A stretch of 7,513 bases of DNA from an uncultured Lachnospiraceae bacterium (GTDB lineage Bacteria; Bacillota; Clostridia; Lachnospirales; Lachnospiraceae). The stretch covers positions 1-7,513 of the forward strand of contig CAJUJG010000055.1 in NCBI GenBank assembly GCA_910586715.1, in the 5' to 3' direction. Of this stretch, positions 1 through 4,890 are shown piece after piece (within the stretch, counting starts at the first letter, position 1; every line of letters starts with the position of its first letter). The position numbers were made by a program, and so were the translations under genes. A model generated the notes under the pieces. That model did not search any database, had not been told where the DNA came from, and saw nothing but the letters and a program-made list of their open reading frames with translations.

Positions 1-64
1 TAAGATTTTCTTAGGATAAGATTTTCTTAGGATAAGATTTTCTTAGGATAAGATTTTCTTAGGA
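1..64 (+). repeat. Four perfect tandem copies of a 16-bp GGA-hairpin repeat
   Basis: The unit TAAGATTTTCTTAGGA occurs four times without a mismatch and with no spacer. Each unit contains the palindrome TAAGA-TTT-TCTTA. Across unit junctions the sequence also reads TCTTA-GGA-TAAGA, a 5-bp stem with GGA as a three-base loop; this occurs perfectly three times and a fourth time with a degenerate right arm. The core CTTAGGATAAG is identical to the end of the flagellin gene downstream (1547-1557), where TTAGGATAA encodes Leu-Gly-stop. I infer that the array grew from the 3' end of another flagellin gene lying just left of the window. No promoter is recognisable between the array and the flagellin start, so it may be part of the flagellin transcript. 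The repeat itself is certain; its function is inferred. Confidence 0.95.
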
Positions 65-83
65 TAAAGTAAAATAATAAAGG

Positions 84-105
84 GCAGGCGAAAGGATTTG
101 CCTGC
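84..105 (+). promoter_or_regulatory. Flagellin leader hairpin with GGA triloop (putative CsrA site 1)
   Basis: The left arm GCAGGC (84-89) followed by AAA (91-93) pairs with TTT (97-99) followed by GCCTGC (100-105). G90 is a single bulge, and the loop is GGA (94-96). A GGA exposed in a hairpin loop is the classic CsrA/RsmA recognition element. The distance to the second GGA in the Shine-Dalgarno region is 23 nt, within the range over which one CsrA dimer can bridge two sites. The hairpin is read directly from the sequence; the CsrA role is inferred from the hag leader of Bacillus subtilis. Confidence 0.6.
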
Positions 106-112
106 GACAAAA

Positions 113-122
113 ACAAGGAGGT
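113..122 (+). promoter_or_regulatory. Flagellin Shine-Dalgarno overlapping a CsrA-type site
   Basis: ACAAGGAGGT fits the CsrA core consensus ACANGGANGU at every fixed position. It also contains the AAGGAGG Shine-Dalgarno sequence, seven bases before the ATG at 129. Binding here would directly block ribosome access. This matches the arrangement of the second CsrA site in B. subtilis hag. The Shine-Dalgarno is certain; CsrA binding is an inference. Confidence 0.6.
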
Positions 123-128
123 AGCAGT

Positions 129-1556
129 ATGGTAGTACAGCATAACTTACAGGCAATGAATTCTAACAGAATGTTAGGAATCACACAGGGAACACTCTCA
201 AAGTCGACAGAAAAGCTTTCTTCAGGTTACAAGGTAAACCGTGCGGCAGACGACGCGGCAGGTCTTGCAATTTCTGAGAAGATGAGAAAGCAGATCAGAG
301 GCTTAACGCAGGCGTCTGCAAACGCTGAGGACGGTATCAGCGCAGTACAGACGGCAGAAGGCGCTCTGACAGAAGTTCATGACATGCTTCAGAGAATGAA
401 TGAGCTTGCAGTACAGGCAGCAAACGGAACAAATGCGTCAACAGACCGTGCATTCATCCAGGACGAAATCGATCAGCTTTCACAGGAAATCGACCGTGTA
501 GCTGAGACGACAAAGTTCAATGAGACATATCTGTTAAAGGGAAATCCGCATGGCGTGAAAGAGTATTCGTTCAAATATGGTAAAGCAACGAAGGATAAGG
601 CAGCTACTGTCACATTTGGTACAGATGCAGCAACAAAGATTACAGGTTTTGCGTTTGACGCAGCAACACCGACAACCTATCAGAATGCTTTGGCAAAGGC
701 AGTTCGGGATCAGGGTGTGACTGTTTCCATGACAAATGGAAACGCAGTTTTGAAACTGAACGGAAGCGATGCAAATGCGACTTTCAAGATTCAGACAACC
801 GGTACTGCGGGCAACACATTTGATATTGTAAATACAGATGGCACAAAGATTGCATCAGTAACAATTGATAAAACGAAACTGACAGAAGGCATGTCCGAGA
901 TTATAACGGCGGAAAAGGCGACGGCAGCAGAGAGCAAGTCTGAGATTTTCGCACTCTATGACAAGGATGGCAATAAGATTTCAGGTAATGCGTTGAATGA
1001 TTACTTCACTGCAGATTCAACAGGCGCTGTAAAAGCAAGGGCAGAGGCTCCTTCTGTATATGATGCTTTGGGCAAGAAGTTAACGCTCAGCGATTACACG
1101 ACGGGTGATTATGCAAATGTAATTGCAGCATCTAAGGATCAAACAGCTGCATTGAAGATGAGCTTCCATGTAGGCGCTGACGGAACACTCAACAACAAGA
1201 TTAACATCAGCATTGCAGCAATGAGCGCAAAGGGGCTTGGTGTTAATGGTATCCGGGTTGACGGAACAAACGGAAACAATGCAACAGCAGCAATTGATAC
1301 AATCAGCGCAGCTGTAAAGAAGGTTTCTACACAGCGTTCTGCTCTTGGTGCAGTTCAGAACCGCTTAGAGCACACGATTAACAACTTGGATAACATTGCT
1401 GAGAATACAACAGCAGCAGAGAGCCAGATTCGTGATACGGATATGGCAAACGAGATGGTAAAATACTCGAATGCAAACATCCTTTCACAGGCAGGTCAGT
1501 CTATGCTTGCACAGGCGAACCAGTCAAACCAGGGCGTGCTCGCAATCTTAGGATAA
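129..1556 (+). CDS. fliC: Flagellin (filament subunit)
   Basis: This is the main filament protein, exported by the flagellar type III system and polymerised under the cap. Residues 1-140 are a textbook D0/D1 region, with LSSGYKVNRAADDAAGLAISE around 30-50 and LQRMNELAVQAANGT at 87-101, which is the helix contacted by TLR5 in agonist flagellins. Residues 396-475 are the conserved C-terminal D1/D0 helices ending ILSQAGQSMLAQ..GVLAILG. Residues about 140-395 form a Thr/Ala/Lys-rich variable surface domain, a likely site for O-glycans. No cysteine is present, as is usual for flagellins. The 475-aa length is larger than the minimal 270-aa type and normal for one with a D2/D3 domain. The start is set by AAGGAGG at 115-121. 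No sigma-28 promoter is visible between the window edge and the gene, so transcription probably begins further upstream. The gene ends in a GGA hairpin and then a terminator. It could equally be named hag. Confidence 0.97.
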   Translation: MVVQHNLQAMNSNRMLGITQGTLSKSTEKLSSGYKVNRAADDAAGLAISEKMRKQIRGLTQASANAEDGISAVQTAEGALTEVHDMLQRMNELAVQAANGTNASTDRAFIQDEIDQLSQEIDRVAETTKFNETYLLKGNPHGVKEYSFKYGKATKDKAATVTFGTDAATKITGFAFDAATPTTYQNALAKAVRDQGVTVSMTNGNAVLKLNGSDANATFKIQTTGTAGNTFDIVNTDGTKIASVTIDKTKLTEGMSEIITAEKATAAESKSEIFALYDKDGNKISGNALNDYFTADSTGAVKARAEAPSVYDALGKKLTLSDYTTGDYANVIAASKDQTAALKMSFHVGADGTLNNKINISIAAMSAKGLGVNGIRVDGTNGNNATAAIDTISAAVKKVSTQRSALGAVQNRLEHTINNLDNIAENTTAAESQIRDTDMANEMVKYSNANILSQAGQSMLAQANQSNQGVLAILG

Positions 1557-1573
1557 GTTTTAGGATAAGACTT
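1555..1573 (+). promoter_or_regulatory. GGA-triloop hairpin at the flagellin stop codon
   Basis: AAGTTTTA (1555-1562) pairs with TAAGACTT (1566-1573) through eight base pairs, one of them G-U, around a GGA loop (1563-1565). It begins inside the TAA stop codon. The segment is a 12-nt tandem near-repeat of the gene's last codons: TTAGGATAAGTT at 1548, then TTAGGATAAGAC at 1560. It therefore contains a second in-frame Leu-Gly-stop. It resembles the 16-bp array at 1-64 in sequence and fold. A CsrA-binding or mRNA-stabilising role is speculative. Confidence 0.5.
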
Positions 1574-1586
1574 TCCTGAATATAAT

Positions 1587-1619
1587 AAAACAGGGATTCC
1601 GCTTTGGGGTCCCTGTTTT
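1587..1619. terminator. Bidirectional Rho-independent terminator after flagellin
   Basis: AAAACAGGGATTCC (1587-1600) pairs with GGGGTCCCTGTTTT (1606-1619), a 14-bp stem with two G-U pairs around a five-base loop. A/T tracts flank it on both sides. It lies between the flagellin stop and the stop of the convergent minus-strand gene at 1627, so it can serve both transcripts. Confidence 0.88.
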
Positions 1620-1626
1620 GTTGCAT

Positions 1627-2100
1627 TCACTTTTTCTTATCCGGTATAAACATAAAAACCTGCTTTTGTTCCTCGGGCACTTCGCTAATCATTAAATCCA
1701 GTTCCATTGATTCCTTGCAGGCGATAAGCTTATCAATCACCTGCGGCGTCGTAACCGCTTCCTCATTCATAATTGCATTAATCCGGTAATATGTCAAAAG
1801 CTGAAGGTTTTCCAAATACTTGTACATTGGAAGTTCCGCAATCTGCTGACAGAGCGACATCACATTTTCTAATTTTACATGAAGCTTTTCAACGTCAATG
1901 GAAATACCGTCAAGCTGCGCAATCATGCGCTCTTTTTGTGTGGCAATGGCATAAACAAAATCCGCATCGGGTCTGCGCTCGTCAGATACATCATTCAAAA
2001 GCCTGTCAAAGCTGTCAATCTTGTCCAATATTTTCAGCATTTTCCGGTATGCGATGCACAAATTATTTAATAAACGTTCATATGTTGTTCTGTAATCCAT
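1627..2100 (-). CDS. Small helical protein, possible flagellar export chaperone (FlgN/FliT-like)
   Basis: This 157-aa protein appears entirely alpha-helical and has no signal peptide or membrane segment, so it should be cytosolic. Heptad-like stretches run through residues about 5-35 and 50-95 (for example LDGISIDVEKLHVKLENVM). A further helix-rich part contains YKYLENLQLLTYYRINAIMNEE, and the tail is EEQKQVFMFIPDKKK. Size and style match FlgN/FliT-type chaperones for filament-junction and cap proteins, but no diagnostic motif is visible and the function is not certain. The start follows AAGGGGAG about six bases upstream. A near-consensus sigma-28 -10 element lies in front of it, which places it with late flagellar genes. 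It sits downstream of and in line with the glycosyltransferase at 2210-3487, and no strong terminator is seen between them. Confidence 0.85.
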   Translation of the reverse strand: MDYRTTYERLLNNLCIAYRKMLKILDKIDSFDRLLNDVSDERRPDADFVYAIATQKERMIAQLDGISIDVEKLHVKLENVMSLCQQIAELPMYKYLENLQLLTYYRINAIMNEEAVTTPQVIDKLIACKESMELDLMISEVPEEQKQVFMFIPDKKK

Positions 2101-2143
2101 TCTAATCTCCCCTTTACATACATTTCTGGGTTTCTTTATATGT

Positions 2144-2171
2144 ATATCGGCAGAATTGTCGAAAGAGTTTA
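2144..2171 (-). promoter_or_regulatory. Sigma-28 (SigD/FliA) promoter for the small helical protein
   Basis: On the minus strand, TAAA (complement of 2168-2171) is followed after 16 bases by GCCGATAT (complement of 2144-2151). The consensus is TAAA-N15-GCCGATAA/T, so the -10 matches almost perfectly and the spacing is one base long. It lies 43 bases before the ATG. This is the clearest motility-specific promoter in the window. Confidence 0.7.
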
Positions 2172-2209
2172 CATAAATGGCACAATTCGACTATCAGATT
2201 GCTGTAAAT

Positions 2210-3487
2210 TTATAATTCAATACCGCGCATTTCAGTAATACGCCGGAGTACGGCAGGTTGCATGGCATATAAAAATAATTGCAGGCTTGCTTCATAATCT
2301 TTCACAAGCTTTGCATCCTCGCGTGTTGCCAGCATACGGTAGCTTTTGTCGATATATACGATTTCGTCGCTGAAGTCAAGGGGATAGTCAAAATCCTTAA
2401 TACCGAGTATGGATTTGCATCGTATAATTGTTACGGCATTTTTTTCGGGGAGCTGTAAAAACTGAATGTCCGGGTTAATCTGCCGGATGACCTGCTCCAA
2501 AAACGGATCGTCATCTTCCATATAGACTGCCTCATGTTCTTCGAAAAAGTTCACAAAACCCAATCCGCTCTCGTCATTTTCTAAAATGCGGCTTGCCGGC
2601 GCCATGCCGCGCAGACCGTAAACTGCATCGTTCATTGCCGCAAGGTCTGACTGTGCCATATTGTGTGCCTGTCCCATGCGGTGAAGATAAAACGATTCGA
2701 AAATAGAACGCAAAAGTACAATGCTCATTTTCATGCATTTTTCCGGATGCGTGTACTTCATAAAAAAGTTTAGGCAGTTACGTGTTAAATAGTAATTCAC
2801 CTTGGTGTTGTCGCACCGGCGCATCGGATTTGCGGAATGGTACATTTTAGCGTCTGAGAGCACAGCGACTTCAAAGCCTGCCTGCTTCATCAAAAATCCC
2901 CATTCCATGTCGTCCCAGTACAGAAAATTGTCGTTGGGCATCAAACCGACTGTCCGGACTGCGGCGGCAGAAACCATCATCGCACATGCGCTGACTGCAT
3001 CGCAGTAGACTTCGCTTGGTATGCCGGGACTGTCGGCGCAGTCGGCGTAAAGGGTGTTTGCGCGGAAGTTTTTAAAATCAATCGAAATTCCGAATTGCTG
3101 TATATAATGCGGCATATGCCTGTGATATACCTTTGCGCCCGTCATTCCGACATGCGGATGGGACTCCATAAAGCGCATCATAATGTGCAGCGCTTCCGGT
3201 GCTACTGTCACGGCTTCGCCAAGACAGCAGATATATTCGCATCCTGTGTCAAGCGCCTGCCGGATGCCGATATTTAGACCTCCGCAGCTGCCTAAGTCTT
3301 CATTGCAGCAGGTCAGGCTGATTTGGCTGCCGAAGCGTTCCTTTATAACAGAAACGGAATTATCGGAGGATGCCATATCAACAACAAAAATTTGGACAGA
3401 CTCAAGGTCCGAGTTGAAAACCGAAGAAATACATTCCAGCGTTTTATATCCCATATTGTGATTTGAAATAACAATTCCAAGCGGCAT
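2210..3487 (-). CDS. Family 2 glycosyltransferase (rhamnosyltransferase-like) with C-terminal extension
   Basis: Residues 1-290 form a GT-A (GT2) domain. MPLGIVISNHN is the first beta strand, VVDMASSDNS (35-44) corresponds to the usual VVDNGSxDGS, GSCGGLNIG (66-74) to GGxNxG, YWDDMEW (190-196) to the acidic motif YWEDxDW, and YYLTRN (232-237) to the rhamnosyltransferase-type YYxxRN. The loop that normally carries the metal-binding Asp residues (LNPDV/DxD) reads CLGEAVTV here, so those aspartates are absent. Residues about 290-425 are an acidic extension I do not recognise. A start 30 bases further upstream is possible, but GGAGG at 3494-3498 with 6-bp spacing selects the ATG at 3487, giving 425 aa. 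It is divergent from the second glycosyltransferase. A role in flagellin or surface glycan synthesis is inferred from context. Confidence 0.9.
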   Translation of the reverse strand: MPLGIVISNHNMGYKTLECISSVFNSDLESVQIFVVDMASSDNSVSVIKERFGSQISLTCCNEDLGSCGGLNIGIRQALDTGCEYICCLGEAVTVAPEALHIMMRFMESHPHVGMTGAKVYHRHMPHYIQQFGISIDFKNFRANTLYADCADSPGIPSEVYCDAVSACAMMVSAAAVRTVGLMPNDNFLYWDDMEWGFLMKQAGFEVAVLSDAKMYHSANPMRRCDNTKVNYYLTRNCLNFFMKYTHPEKCMKMSIVLLRSIFESFYLHRMGQAHNMAQSDLAAMNDAVYGLRGMAPASRILENDESGLGFVNFFEEHEAVYMEDDDPFLEQVIRQINPDIQFLQLPEKNAVTIIRCKSILGIKDFDYPLDFSDEIVYIDKSYRMLATREDAKLVKDYEASLQLFLYAMQPAVLRRITEMRGIEL

Positions 3488-3525
3488 AATTGTCCTCCAT
3501 TTAAAATATTTGCTCATGATATTTT

Positions 3526-3554
3526 ATTATATCATTTTAAATTGAATAAAAACA
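3526..3554 (-). promoter_or_regulatory. Weak sigma-A-type promoter for the minus-strand glycosyltransferase
   Basis: A perfect TATAAT lies on the minus strand (complement of 3526-3531), 38 bases before the ATG at 3487. The hexamer 17 bases upstream is TGTTTT, a poor -35. In DNA this AT-rich the -10 match alone is weak evidence. Confidence 0.35.
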
Positions 3555-3589
3555 GCAAAAAATTTAATAAATTTTCAATAAATAGTGTG

Positions 3590-3618
3590 TTGAGTTGTTA
3601 TGTAAAGACCGATATATT
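3590..3618 (+). promoter_or_regulatory. Promoter of the TPR glycosyltransferase (sigma-A, with overlapping sigma-28-like -10)
   Basis: TTGAGT (3590-3595), 17 bases, then TATATT (3613-3618) is a good sigma-A promoter 51 bases ahead of the chosen ATG. The sequence CCGATAT (3609-3615), the sigma-28 -10 core, overlaps the sigma-A -10. No TAAA is found at the matching -35 distance, so sigma-A is the better reading. Confidence 0.55.
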
Positions 3619-3668
3619 AAATAAGGGCATCATGTTAAGTAATTGAGTAAGTAAGGATGGGAATTATT

Positions 3669-4763
3669 ATGAAATTCAGTTTATGTATGATTGTTAAAAA
3701 TGAGGCGTCAATTTTAAAGGATTGTTTGGATTCCTTAAAGGATATTATGGATGAAATCATTATTGTGGACACCGGATCAACGGATGGTACGAAAAAAGTT
3801 GCGGAAAGCTACACCCCGTATGTTTACGACTACGAGTGGCATGATGATTTTGCCGCGGCGCGAAACTTTGCCTTTTCAAAGGCGACGGGCGATTATATTT
3901 ATTCCGCGGATGCGGACGAGGTGCTCGATGAGGAAAACCGCACAAAGCTTAAAGCGCTGAAACGTGTCATTCTTCCTGAGGTAGAAATCGTACAAATGAT
4001 TTATGTGACCGAGCAGATTAATCACCCGACAGAGAATTTTGCACGCGATATGCGTCCGAAGCTTTTTAAGCGTCTGCGTGGGTTTACGTGGATTGAGCCG
4101 ATTCATGAGACAATTAATACATCGCCCGTAGTCTATGACAGTGATATTGAAATTATCCACCGACCGCAGGGCAGCCACAGCAGCAGGGATTTTAGTGTAT
4201 TTGAACGGGTGATTGAGGAAAAAAGTTATCTTTCGGACAGGCTGCTTGGCATGTATTTGCGGGAGCTGTACAAGGCGGGAACGGAGAAGGATTTGGAAAA
4301 TGCGCGTGCATTTCTTGAGAAATCTTTAACAGAGAAACGGGAAAAACAAAATGAGCTTTTATGCCGTCAAATCATAGCCGTGCTGTTAAAAATCTATCGG
4401 CAGATTGATGATCCTGTAAACATGTTAAAAGTGTCTTTGAGCAGTGAGGCGACTGTGCCCTCTGCGGAGATGTGTATGGAGCTTGGATACTTTTTCATGA
4501 AAAAGAGTGATTTCGGGGAAGCGGCGGAGTGGTTTAACCGGGCGGCATTTCACTGCGAGAGTGAGATTGACATTGCAAGCAGCGGGACATCCGCGCTTAT
4601 GGCGCTTGCTCTCAGCTACAGAGGGTTGGCAAAATCGCCGAAGCTGCGGGCGCTGCCTCAAAAAGAGTACGAACTTGAGCACACAAGGCTTACGAAAAAG
4701 GCAGCGGAATATGAGCTTATGGCAAGGAGCTGGAAGCCTGCCGAACTGGAGTTGAATACGTAA
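3669..4763 (+). CDS. Family 2 glycosyltransferase with TPR-like C-terminal domain
   Basis: This 364-aa cytosolic enzyme begins MKFSLCMIVKNE, typical of the SunS/WaaE-like GT2 group. Motifs in order are DTGSTDGT (34-41), WHDDFAAARNFA (57-68), the metal-binding SADADE (79-84), KLFKRLRGFTWIEPIHE (131-147) and HRPQGSH (164-170). Residues about 180-350 are helical pairs like a degenerate TPR tail, including ELGYFFMKKSDFGEAAEWFNRAA. Such TPR glycosyltransferases beside flagellin genes in Clostridia often glycosylate flagellin, and that is the likely role, inferred from context. Unlike its divergent neighbour, it keeps all the usual acidic residues. An ATG at 3657 is in frame, but it overlaps the AAGGA ribosome binding site (3653-3657), so the ATG at 3669 is chosen. 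It ends just before a strongly palindromic intergenic segment. Confidence 0.92.
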   Translation: MKFSLCMIVKNEASILKDCLDSLKDIMDEIIIVDTGSTDGTKKVAESYTPYVYDYEWHDDFAAARNFAFSKATGDYIYSADADEVLDEENRTKLKALKRVILPEVEIVQMIYVTEQINHPTENFARDMRPKLFKRLRGFTWIEPIHETINTSPVVYDSDIEIIHRPQGSHSSRDFSVFERVIEEKSYLSDRLLGMYLRELYKAGTEKDLENARAFLEKSLTEKREKQNELLCRQIIAVLLKIYRQIDDPVNMLKVSLSSEATVPSAEMCMELGYFFMKKSDFGEAAEWFNRAAFHCESEIDIASSGTSALMALALSYRGLAKSPKLRALPQKEYELEHTRLTKKAAEYELMARSWKPAELELNT

Positions 4764-4765
4764 AT

Positions 4766-4842
4766 CGAGTAGGGAAGAGCCATCTTCCCTACTCGCGCGC
4801 CGGGCGCATGTTGCGTTAGCAACTAATTTCCTTATGCGCCCG
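4766..4842. repeat. GC-rich double-palindrome module (possible interspersed repeat or structured RNA)
   Basis: The first stem is CGAGTAGGGAAGA (4766-4778) with TCTTCCCTACTCG (4783-4795), 13 perfect pairs around GCCA, with no T-run after it. After CGCGC comes a second stem, CGGGCGCAT (4801-4809) with ATGCGCCCG (4834-4842). Nested inside it is GTTGC-GTTA-GCAAC (4810-4823), followed by an unpaired TAATTTCCTT. The GC-rich arms stand out from AT-rich surroundings. Perfect pairing and a non-terminator layout suggest a mobile palindromic repeat or a small structured RNA. It is not needed for termination, since a separate terminator follows. Confidence 0.75.
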
Positions 4843-4850
4843 TGTGCATA

Positions 4851-4880
4851 AAAAATGCAGGTTGTAAAGCCTGCATTTTT
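4851..4880. terminator. Bidirectional Rho-independent terminator between convergent genes
   Basis: AAAAATGCAGG (4851-4861) and CCTGCATTTTT (4870-4880) form an 11-bp perfect stem with an eight-base loop. A-tract and T-tract at its two ends make it functional in both directions. It serves the TPR glycosyltransferase from the left and the FliD-like gene, which stops at 4891, from the right. Confidence 0.9.
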
Positions 4881-4890
4881 CAATCTGTAA

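Noticed and set aside
1..64. CRISPR array
   Set aside because: The 16-bp units are directly contiguous with no spacers and are too short for CRISPR repeats.
65..128. Sigma-28 promoter directly upstream of flagellin
   Set aside because: No GCCGATAA/T-like -10 is present. TAAA strings occur, but only as part of AT-rich DNA.
1604..2105. Plus-strand ORFs opposite the small helical protein
   Set aside because: They lack ribosome binding sites and have compositions typical of antisense shadows of the 1627-2100 gene.
4425..4883. Minus-strand 152-codon ORF across the glycosyltransferase end and the palindromic module
   Set aside because: It runs through a terminator and a palindrome and lies antisense to a clear GT2 gene. 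It has Cys/Arg-rich shadow composition and no good ribosome binding site.
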